In this document: positions 12,501 to 24,500 of the stretch, one piece after another | Position numbering within the stretch: position 1 is the first letter of the stretch | Layout of the letters: each line of letters opens with the position of its first letter | DNA from: Acanthaster planci | Taxonomy: Eukaryota; Echinodermata; Asteroidea; Valvatida; Acanthasteridae | Length of the DNA: 64,000 nt | Direction of reading: 5' to 3' | NCBI RefSeq assembly: GCF_001949145.1 | Contig: NW_019091433.1 | Span: 443,707-507,706 of the forward strand | Translations under genes and position numbers: made by a program | The notes under the pieces: generated by a model | What the model saw: the letters and a program-made list of their open reading frames with translations, nothing else | Told to the model about the DNA's origin: nothing | The model's database searches: none

Positions 12501-15500
12501 TCCTCCATCAATCTGGCTCTCTCTGACAGCTGGTCCCTCTGTGAGGACAGCTGTAATCTCAGCTCGTTGTGCTTGCTCCTTAGCTTTGACATCTCAGTCT
12601 CCGCAGACGAGGGTGGCTCTTCTTCATGGACAATGCCCCGCATCCTGGGTCTCACCTTAGCTCTCTGGGCCTGGCTATCGATATCCAGCGTCCTGCCGCG
12701 CCACTCTGCCAAGACAGGCGTCACCGCCTCCAGTTTCTCCATCAGCATCTCAACGCTGTCTTCTGCCAGGTTCAGCTGGCTCAATCCTTCCTCCACCTCC
12801 CTCAGAGTGTCAACGATCGACTGCCGTGTCTTGTAGAACTGGAGGAGGAAGTTAAGAACCCCAACTCGCACTGCCACCATTTCCTGGACGCCGTCTTGCA
12901 GCATGGAGACCCCAGTCACCTTGCGGGAGAGGGTGAGCTCCTGGGTGGCATCACACTTGCTGCAGATGGCCTGAACCATGCCAGTCAGGTTGTCCACCCT
13001 ATCACATTGGCTCCTAATTCTGGCTTGTGTAGCCTACAAAGAGAAAAAAATCACACTCACAAATATTACTGGGTTTCCTCAGAGGCAAGGCAGAGGACTC
13101 AGACCTATAAAAATGCCAAAGACACCATTCAATATTTGACCAGGTCCTGACAACCTGAAATACAAACCGATCACGTAAAACTTCACATATCAGAGTTCAC
13201 ACTGTCCTGACAAGAGCTTAAAACTTTCAAACTTGGTACCAATTATGAGTGTACTTTCATGTTACAGTCATCAGTCTGTAAGGTTATGCTAACCACTCAT
13301 TACTGTTGGATCAAATATGACAACTAGGCCTTTTGTTTACCACGCAGTTCCATGAAAGTGGATTTGAGAAATCAGATGATTTTTCTTCCTGTATATGTAT
13401 TGAACCTTATAAGTAAATTTGGGCTTTCAATTGTCAAATTAAAACAATTTAAAGATTTCTCTGACTCTTGATCTTTAGTACCATTCAGTATTCAAATATT
13501 TTCTGATTTGTTCACTGAAGAAAACTTCAAATTTTACGACAGTTATTAAAAATACCTCTGCCTTCTTGATTTCCTGCTCCACCTTATCTTCATACACCTC
13601 AATCCACTCCGACTGACATCTCTCATCCTCTTGGAGGTCAGTGGTCAACCTCTCCACTTCTTGGATGAACTCTTGCCGTTCCTTCAGGGTTATCTGGACC
13701 ATCTCCACCCCTTCCTGGAGAGCCGTGGAGACAGACGAGAGTCTTGCATCTGTGGTCTGGAGATCGCCTCGCAGCCCGGCCAGGCCATGAGGGTTGGAGC
13801 AGTGTTGTTGCCAAAGGGTTCGATTCAGGGCATGGAACCTGTCAATGTCTGGCTGTGCTGATTGATGACGAGCACACAGTTCCTATTACAGGGGAAACAA
13901 AACAGCACAATTCCCTTCAAACATTGGTTCTCTACACAATGCAACAGGCAGAGAAGTCAGGGTTCGTTGTGGAAAAACAAGATGTCACAACAGATTTGAA
14001 GCCACACAACCATAAATGTTGTTCCCACAGACACAGAACTGAAACCAGTAACTCCTTCATCAGTTTGGTCTTTGATACATTTGATGATACAAAAAACAGC
14101 TTGAAAAGAGAATGCATCGTCAAAATGTCAAATGACCGATAAAAAAGAAATCAACATTCCTCCAAATGCATCTTCTTAGTATTCATTATCTCACCATAAA
14201 CGACAATATTTCGTTCAACTGCTGATCAAAAATGTTGTTTTGGATATCAAAATGTTAAACACTGATAAGGGGAATACCAGTAAGAATCAATAAGTAACAT
14301 ATGATATTTCGTTTGGTAACCTTTTATATAGAGCCGGACACAACTCTTCAGTGCTCAGCAAACTTACATTCTAAACAACTTTACAAAACTCTAAACAATT
14401 CAAGTCAATTAACATTACTAAGAACTTAAGGACCAAAGTCACTGAGGAAATTTTTGCTTGACAAAAACATGTTACCAGCTGAAGTATTTTGCATTGTACA
14501 TACTGTGATTGGTTCAAAACTGATGTTTGGTTAGTATTTGAAAATAAAGGTTTGCAAAATTGAATGTATCACTGAAAATGCCTGCACCAGTAAGCAGGAA
14601 GTCATGGGTTCCAATCCCACCAGAGCAAGCTTGTTATTTTTTTCCCAACTCTTAGACCACACTAAGAATACAGGATGAATCTATACATCGGTTTAAGGGT
14701 GAAACTCACAATAAAAATCAGTTCTATGTAATTTGGCCAAGTCTCCAATAGATCTACTAATGTACCTTGAGGGTGTCAAGTTGTTTCTCCAGTTTGCCTG
14801 TATTGCCGATGTACTCCCTGCACTGTGTCATCTCTCCTTCTTCTAGCCTCTCCAGTTCCTGGTGCACCCTGCCCTTCACCTCCTTGTACTCCCTCCACAA
14901 CGCTTCCTTCTCGCTCAGGTCACGCTGCAGGCCATCCATCTTCTCCTGGATGTTCTGTAAGCGGTCGGTCAGACTGCTGACCTCTGATTGGATGGCCTGA
15001 TGGGGCACCAGCCGGCTGGACAGTTCCTGGATGCTGGCCAGGATGGGTTGGTTCTCTTCCACTGCTCTGGCAAATGCCTGAGGAAAAGAACCAACAGTTA
15101 CAGTGAGGCTACAAAGAGTGATGTCAAAATTACACATCAATAAACATTGTGTCAAAAGGTAAAACTCTGCACTAGTAAACATGAGGTTGTTAGTTTGAGT
15201 CTACTCTTGATGAACTTGTTGATAAATATAAGTTATTGAAAGGCAAAGACCACATTTTAACAAAATAATTCTTTTTTAAAAAAATTGCGGATGACTAGGC
15301 ATACACAAGTTTTCTCACAGCTTTCAAGTACAATATACTGGCTACACATGCACAACAGAACAGCTGTTTTTTGGTTCTTTGCAGCGCCAAGTACCATAAT
15401 GCAGAACCATCTGAAGAGGACGGGTTTTGAAGAGTTTCTTTTATGTACTTTAGATTTATAAACCTATTTTGGATTTAAACTGTGGCTGAAATACCCATAT

Positions 15501-18500
15501 GAAAAAACAAGTGACTAAACTGGTCTCCTAAATTACTCGCTAAATATGTAACTAAGCAATGTTTTTTACAATACCACTGACCTTCTGGTCAGTGATAAAT
15601 TTCTCCACATCCTCCAAAGAACTGCAATCCTTCCCAGTAGCCTCTCCCTCCAGCCGCTGTTCAGCACCATCAAGTGCCTTTTTGAGCTGCTGCACCTGCT
15701 GCTGGTACAGTTGATGCTGGGATGCTCCCTCAGCTAGCCTGGTACTTTGCAGCTGGGCCCTGGAGCGAAGAGTCTCCCACTGGCTTTTGAAACTAAGCTG
15801 CTGGGCCATGAGGGACTGGGTCTCCAAGTCAGGGACATCTTTCGTCAGGTCTCCCAGGGCTTTCTCTTGGTTGTCAAGGTTGCCCTGCTTGTCCAAGATC
15901 TCAGCAAGCAACACCTGAGAAACAGTAAAGAATTTCCGAACAATTACCACAAAAGTCTACTTTCCAAAGTTTTTGGCAATATTTATTAATTGCATAATCT
16001 TTTTCATACCCTTATTATACAACAAAAATTTGTATCTCCTGACCGGGTAAAAATAGTTGGAAAATATCCTGACTCTGGCGCTTATCCCACTTGCACCATC
16101 ACTGTCAATTAGGCTTATCAATTCCTGCTTGGCTGTGCAATTGTTTCCCTCAAACTGTGTGGGATTTACAATTTGGGTCTCCCAGTCCCTACTCGGTCTT
16201 GTAGCTCTTTCTTAGACCCATCTGGGGTACTGGTCCCACACCTTGAACTGCCATTTCCTTCCTCAGCCTCCTTTGACTCTAGCTCTCAAGGTGTAATTAC
16301 TAATATCTCATAATTGTGTTGGTCTAAACACAGTTAGGGTCATTTCGATGTTAGGGCTTGACGGACCAGAAATCGACTCAAAGCATGACGGAATTGACTC
16401 AGACTTCATCTTCTCCAATCGATCTCACCTGAGCCTGTGTGAGTGTCTCTTCCGGCATATCTGTTGCTTTCTCTAGCTCGTCCAGCTTGGTGCCAGTCGC
16501 TTCCAGCCACTCTACCGTCCTGGCCTGGTCTGCCTCCAGCTTCTTCCACTGTTCCTCAAGGCCTCTCAGACCGTCCAGCATCTTGGCAATCTCGTCACGG
16601 AGGGCTGCGTTCCTCGATTCGAGGCCCTGGAGGTTGTCTTGTAGGGTCTGCTTGACAGTGACGTCAGCCACTGCTGTCTGCATCTGTCTGTTCTGGCTTC
16701 TCAGAGACATCAGGAGTGGTTTCAGCCGGGCCTGTTCATCTTGCAGAGCCTTCAATGTCAACATTTGTATTTATTAATCCAAAACATCGAGTTCAATAAG
16801 TGTGCTCTTGCCTTTTGTCAATAGTTTCTGAGTCTTGTCTTTATTCTAACAAACACAAAAAATCTTGTCAGAAATGGACAACATGGCTAGATAGTTTACT
16901 AGTTGAGTACCAGTACAGTGTTTAAGAGGTTGTAGGTTCAAATCAATTAAACGTCAAAGTCCTTTCCTTCGCTCTGTTAAAGAAAACTCAAGAATTGGTT
17001 ATCAGATGGTATGGGTCACAGTCACAAGGATCTCCAATCCAATCTTCCAATCTCCAATAGAATTACTATGGCACCAATCCACAATAAAGAGCAGCACAGA
17101 GACGTTACCATGGAGAGGGAATTTTCAAAGTGCACTTTGGCAATTGTGAAACCATTCCTATTATCTCCATAAAAAAACAGATGTTCCCTAAAATGGAAAT
17201 GGATCTGGTACCTTGACTGCACTAAGTTTCTCCTGCACTGGTTGAAGACCAGCCAGTGGTGTAGGCTTATGGACTTCAGAAACAGCTTTTCCAAGGAAAG
17301 ACTCCATCTGTCGTTTATCATTCTCATAGGTTTGAACCTGTTTCAGGCACTCCTGTAAAACAAGAAAAGATCACCTTTGAACTAAAATGCACATATCCAT
17401 ACACAACTGACAAATGCACAACATTTGTGATATCAACACAAAACAATAATTCGCCTGTCACTTGTAGAATATACATGTACTGTGGTCAAATATTTACAAT
17501 GAAATATTCATGTTCAACTTAAGAATGTCCATTAACACCCTGCTGAGGGTTGATATGGCTCTGGTCTTGCAGCTAAACACACCCCAGTAGCTTCTCCCAA
17601 TTCTAACCACTGATAGATACCACTGGGGTGAGCCTGTTGGACAACTGTGACAGTGGGCTGCAAACATTGGACAGACTATAAAATTATTATTACACCTTTT
17701 TCAGAGTGACTGATTCTCTCAAGACATTACAATTTACAAAGAGAATAAAAATATTTAGCAACTGCCAATATGAGGCCACAAATATATGTTTTCAGGAATT
17801 CTTGACACTAAGAAGAACATAAAAGAGACACTTAACCTCTTCACTCCGGAACCCTGGACAGCCGCGGCTTTGTGTGAGGATTAGTGCATACCACAAATAC
17901 ATTTTATTCATCATGCACCTGCTGGACAGGTCTTTGCATACTGGGCATACCACAGCCCAGCAGTCAGGGTCAAAAGAATCCCGGCGTTAAGGGGTTAAAT
18001 TGGGTGGCTAGAAACACAGGACTAGATAGCCGGCTCGGCTTATAGAGGCTGGAATTCTACAGGCCAAAGGGTCGAGCATCGCTTCAGCTGCTGATAGCCC
18101 CTGTATTTGTTCAACTCACAACTGGTTTGATTTAACCTAGCTACCTTCAACTGCTCAGTTCTTTGAGCCGCTCTCATTTTGACGTCCTTCCACAACCTGT
18201 CCAGCTCAGTCACCTCATGACCAACTCTGTCTGACATCTTCCCTGGTGCCTGCTGCTGCTGTTGTTGCTGTTGCAAGTCTCTGCCGCTGTGTATCAACTC
18301 TCTGACATCAGGTTCTTGTTGCTGCATCTCTGCCTCCTTGCCCTGTAACCAAAACGTCAGTCACAAGAGACTGAAAGCTAACACACAAAATTTGACAAAG
18401 ATCAGGACACAAAACAACAGTTTGTTGATTTAATGCACATGAGAATTTCTGCACAAGATCATTTGACTTGGCAGTAAAAAGATCTAAAATCAACAAGAAA

Positions 18501-21500
18501 GGAAATTAGTTGTCATCTGGTAGGGTGTAAGTTTGATTTGAACTATTTAACGCTTTTACAAGCTTTCCAATTTAAAGAACAGCGTAATTATTTCCAAAAA
18601 AGAAAAAAGGAGTGACAAGAACCAGCATAAATGTTTCCATACTACCTAGAAAACAATCACTTGCCACTTGCCTGAATATTTACTCTGCAAAATCATCAAT
18701 TTTATATTCAGAAGTCAAATGTAAGAGAAAGAATATCCTTGTCTGTAGTTACAAACCCCATTCACACTGACAAATTAAAAAGGACTGGTGCCTGAAACTA
18801 ACCAAGTGTTGATCCAGTTGCCTCTGCAAGGACTCTAGACTCGTCCAGTCAACTGGTTCCTTCATCTGCTCCCTGACCTCCTTCAACCAGCCAGTCGTCT
18901 TCTCCGCTCGCTCAACATAGGTGAACATCATTGTCAGGGCAACTATCTCCACGGGGAACTGGCGCACGGCGTCCAGCGTGGTCTTGTGGTCGCGGAGTAG
19001 GCCAGCCAGCCGGCGCTCTGTCGACAGCTTCTGCTGAGATGGACAGTCCTGGGAGAGATCCTTGAGGGCAGAGGTAAGCCAGGCTAACTCCTCATGTGTC
19101 TCTTCGGCCATTTCTGACAGGAACTGTGAGATGGAGTCAATGGAATGCTTACACTGGAGAGAGTGATATTGACTGGTAGAGGGTCGGTCACATGGTCGAT
19201 GCTTGAAAAAGATTAAAGGGCTAGCTTCTTGTGGACGATACATTCAATTTGCTCTGTTCCCTAATTCCAAATTATTCCAAACTGCATCTATTCCAAAGGG
19301 AATGGAAAGACAGCAAAGATTGGGTTCAGATCCTACGTAAGCTCTTTTGTCTCACCTTCATGTCATTTAAATGGGGTCAAAGTAGCAGAGTTTTTCAAGA
19401 AGCAGATTAACCCTAACCCTCCTCAATCCTCCAACAGGTGAAGGATTCAGGAGGGTTAGGGTTAGGTCACTCTTATAACAAAAGTCCAATTTTTTTTATT
19501 TTATTTTTTTTGGCAGCAAAATTTTATTACATTATCTATATTATCCGAATATGGTTGTCTTAATCCACTTACCTCAAATTTTAAGCACAGTTTCCTAAAT
19601 TCTTCATTGTTGTCAGTGGTTTGGATGGAAGCCATGATGTCACTGGTGTCCAACACCCACTGAGATAATGCATCAAACCTGCAAGCATTCCAACAAAACA
19701 CATACATTGGTTCATGATGGCTTTCATGAAGTCTTTCTGAACAAAGACTGGTTACAAATGAGGAGCATGGGTTTTCTTCTGTTAAATGGAACTCAATTAC
19801 AAATGAAAACCACTTTAAGCAGTGCTTTCCTGTCTAAGTTGTATACTTAGACAGTAGTAAAACATTTAACTTTGTTTCAAACATAATAACAATCAAACAC
19901 GCATAAGAGCAATATATCTCTCAAAAATTGCATTTATTTAATTGAAAGAAATGGTAAGAGCAAACAGGATTCTTTCAAATGGAACTAGAACATCAGTTTC
20001 CAAAGACAATCAAGTTCCTCGCATTTTTACCCATCTTTCCCCATCAACGCTTCCCCTTTGTTCCTTTTTTGTAATCTGAAATTCCAAAATTGCATACTTC
20101 TCTCTAGGCAACTCTTCAAATCAGTTCAAAAGAGCTCATACCTAATCAACCATGATCAGACTGTTTTCGTAGTCATTCAAAGACATTCCACAGAAAATGA
20201 CATTCCTACCTGTCATTGTATTCTTGCCACAACCTGGGCAACTCTTTCAACCTTTTGGCCAACTGCAACACCTCCTGGCTGAGCTTCCGGTGCCTGTCCT
20301 GACCCTGCTGAATGGCCTGGGTGAGAGGTGAAGGGTCATACCTGGGGTCAAGAGCAATCAGCTGCTTCTGGATATCCTCCATGGACTGGATGCATTCAGC
20401 ACAAAACTCCAAAGGTTTCTGCTTCGGAAAAAAGTTCTGTGAATAAGGAAACAAATTTAAAATATGCTTCATTATGAAATAGTGTGTTAATAGCACATTT
20501 TCCCCCGCTCATCCTGCGTTTGAGTCACACAATCCAAAATCTTGTTTTTATGTAATTTTGCAAGTAAGTTTGTCCTGCTTATTGCTGTACACATTTTTCC
20601 AGTAATGGGTGATTTCAAGATTACTTTCTCCAAGCTGATTTACACTCAAGGCAAATGCAAAAGCCAATTTGTAATCTTCAACTAGTCACAGTGAAATTTG
20701 CAAAACTGAGGTGAAACAGTTGCAAATCCAAATTCAATTTCAAGGGTATGAACTAGCAATTATGGAGTACATCATTGCAGAATACTTTTTACATCTCTGA
20801 TTATATTTGGAACAAAACGGCAAAAGTTAGACAGAACGTAAATATAATTTACAATACATAGCACTGAAAGCATTATTCATTAGCAGCCTTGTACACAAGA
20901 GACTGGGTAACAAATTCTTACACCGAGGAAGTGGGAATGTGACAGGCTTTTAATCACACAGTTGGGACTTGTCACTTCTCTGAAAGTACAAAGATTTCAA
21001 ATTAATCTGTTTCCAGCATCTGAGTTTTCTAATCTGCATTTGACTGTATGGAATGACACTACGCTTTGGCTTCGGTTATCGTAGTGGGTTGGGTTTTAAC
21101 TTTAACACATTACAGTAAATACTCATAAATTAAGACAAAAACACCCATTTGGGATGACCCTTACCACGTGTCTATCCATAACAGCTTCAGGTGTCTTGCC
21201 ATCCTTCAGGGCTTGACGCTCCTGGGCAAGCTCTGTCTCAACCTCCTCCAGTTTCTTGTCCATTGTCTCTTTAGCTTGTTGGAAGTGCAGCTGGTAGAAT
21301 TTCAGTGGAGCAGCTCGCATTAGTGCCTATACGGCCCCAAAAATTATCCAAACAAAAATGAGGAGAAAAACAAAAAATGGACAATGAGACCTATGATCAG
21401 ACTGAGACTTGAGACCTGATCTCACGATATGGATTCTGAAAACGGGCAATTCCCCCTGAAGACCTGAAAATGCCCTGGTTGCTCTGCACTGTGATGGGTC

Positions 21501-24500
21501 TCCTACCCTGCCATCTGATTGGCCGAGCCCTTGTGTAAGCAAATTTCATTCATTTGTACACTGATGAATATTCAAATTAATGGTCAGGTCCTCTGGACAG
21601 TGACCTGCCGGCCATTCTCTGACTCTAGCATAGGGAGGCTCTCCACACAAAGAACGTTGCATAGTGGGCAAGCATGCGAAAGGAATGCCAACATCTCTTC
21701 ATAAAGACACAAAATTGGGGGGACACCGGCAACAGTATGTCTTCTGTCAGATGAGAAAATTTCTAAACTTGTTATTTAGTGACAGATTGAGCATTCTACT
21801 TGGCTTCGCCAGAGCGCCTTTGAAATTGGGCTCTAGAACTCTTGTAGTTCTTTACCAATAAAACTACATCCCTACTTACCAGGCATTTGTCCTGTAGCGC
21901 CCGTACTCTTCCTTCCACTCGTTCCCTTTCTTCAGGTGACAAGGAGTGAAGCAACTCTTGACTCATTGACAGGAACCGAGTCAGTGCATCAGGTTGACCA
22001 GACTCAAACCACACCTGCAGAGTAGAGACCGTGAAACTCAGTGGTCAGTCAGCACTGTAATGACACTTTCCATGCAACATTGGTACCAAGGGACAGAGTT
22101 CTGCTACTGAAGATAATCAGTCAACACGAGTCCCTCAAATTACTCACTTTTAATTGCTTCAAGACGTTACACGTACATCATATTCTGCACTTCCTTACTC
22201 AATTACAAGAGTCATTCAAAAGTATATGTACATTATTCAAGTACTTTGTTCACAGTCTCTATTCTTCAGTATCCTTAGTTACTTGAGGCCACACAAAGTC
22301 TGTTTCAGCATGTTACTTAATATTCATAATTTGACCTCTGACCTGAATAAAATTCCCAAATCCGAACAAACTGCTCCTTTTATCTGAAGTTTTGATCCAT
22401 TGTCTGTGGTGAGTGGTGGCGCAGGTGGTGGTGATACTGAAACATGGTGGCAGTGGTGGGATTCACACCCATGCCTTTGAAACGATTTGCACAAAGAATG
22501 AATGCTCTTACCTTGTGAGTGTCCAGCTGCTTGCTGATTGGTCCTTTGTGATCTTTCAAGATTTTACTCGCCTGCTGCAGCCAATCAGCCAGCTCGGCTT
22601 CTCTTAGTTCAAAGCCCTGCCACTCCTTCCGCTGCCCGGACAGGCGTTCCTCCCAGTCCCGCCCCAAGCTAACAGCAGTCTGGTAAACAAAGTGTTTCGA
22701 ATTAGAGAACAACAAAAGCACAGTTCCATGAATCTACCATCCATGGACTTCCAGGAGGCATCATTCATGTGTGACACCAGTCACACATGCATTCTTAAAC
22801 TCTAGGCTTGCACACCTTCAGAAAATTACACCACCCTAAGATTGAAGAGGTATTAAATGTGCAAATATATAAGCACGGCACCACTGTAGTAATGACTAAT
22901 AACCCAGGTCACCCCATTACTCTACATTAAAAAAATGCACAACCATCAAAGCTATCCCCTAGAGAGGTAATTCACAAAGTACCCCCTGGCAAACTTCTCG
23001 GTGCAGAACAATCTGAAATTCTCACCATTTTTCAGATTATACCACCTTTTCGGCATGATCACTTTGCTAATCCAATGGATCATGTTTCACAAGACATTAA
23101 CACACTTGTGCTGCATATGCAGCGGAAACTTGAACGGGAACTTCACTGCTCAATTCTAGACTGAAAATGAGGGGATCATTTTACAACCTATCCAAATTTT
23201 ACAGAAATGTAATTTAATAATTTGTTGCAAAATTTTCGAAGACATTTTAACATATTATTACAACATTTTTAGGTGCTAAGAAATATGGGATGGGGAAGCT
23301 GCAATGATGTCATTTTAAACCGTTAAGTATTGGGAAATCTGGCGGGTTTACTTAACACACAACTTCCAGCTAACTAAATGAAAGTGAAGCCTGGTAAGTT
23401 CTCACTCTGTAACGGAGCTGGATGTTAGCGGTGGATTTCTCCAGTATGGTCGTCTCAGTGTAACTCTCTTGGTTAAGACTGATGATGTAGCGGACAATTT
23501 GTGTCTTGTCTTCCAGCTGCTGGCCAACATGTGGAGCCTTGGAGAAATGTGCCTGAAAGATTGGAGTAGGAAATTTGGGCGAAAATGTTTCTAGTTTAAG
23601 TGCACATATCGTCACTGTTTTCACAAAGTGACACAAATGTCCAAAAAAATAAATTTTTGTCAATCTCCATTTTTTTCAATATTCTATTTCATAATATCGT
23701 GCTTGACCATTTTGACATGCTCCCACAAACAAAACATCATTAATGTAATAGCTACATTAATGTTGCCAAGGGCAAAAATCTTTAAAACAGCATTTTGCAT
23801 TTTCATGAAGAAACTCACTGCTTAATGTCCTTCGAATATGTACTATACGTATTGCACGGAAACGCTGAGAAGTAGGTCAACCGGGATTTTCGTTTTCACG
23901 AAGTGACCCAAGCTTTGTTCCAATGTGTGCGTGTGAAGACACAATCACCTTGCTGTGAATTAAACACTGAACAGGATGTTCATGTACAAAAATGTAATTT
24001 TCATTTTCACGAAGTGACATTAATCTTTGCTCATTATTTTGGATAATTAACCTGTTTTCATACTAATTACTCAGGTTAAGGGAGCGTTTATTCATCAAAG
24101 AATCATTTAAGGGATTGTTGTCACAAATCAGTTACTTTGTTAGTTTTTATAAAAGGAGGAACTTCTCTGACGATTTTCTTGAAAACCTGTTTTTCCTCAA
24201 AAACACATTAGAGTCACTTTGTGAAAACGGTGACGATATGAGCTAATATCAGCTGCAAAACTCACACCCTGTTAACTCCCAACGGTGACTTTTTCCCAAC
24301 AATTTAAACAGAAATAAATTGTTAAATAATACTTCTGGAGTCATGTCATCTCTCATTCATTTTTACAAACACAAACAGCCAATCCTTTGGAAAGAGTACT
24401 TGTGATGTGGAAGAATACATAAATACAAAAATATTCTTAAATTAAACAATACTTCCCACATTTCCAGAAACGTATTCTTATTTCAAAATTTAAACGAAAT

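Noticed and set aside
12420-13150. Plus-strand open frames opposite exons 30 and other exons (also near 5179-5589, 10476-10919 and 11373-11969)
   Set aside because: Mirror images of the true minus-strand exons; Ser/Leu-rich translations arise from the complement of coiled-coil codons.
19408-19464. True internal telomeric repeat
   Set aside because: Only two AACCCT units per arm, arranged as a hairpin rather than a tandem array.
22390-22480. GGTGGT-rich stretch as a regulatory or coding repeat
   Set aside because: Short and irregular; inside intron 18 with no open frame of interest.
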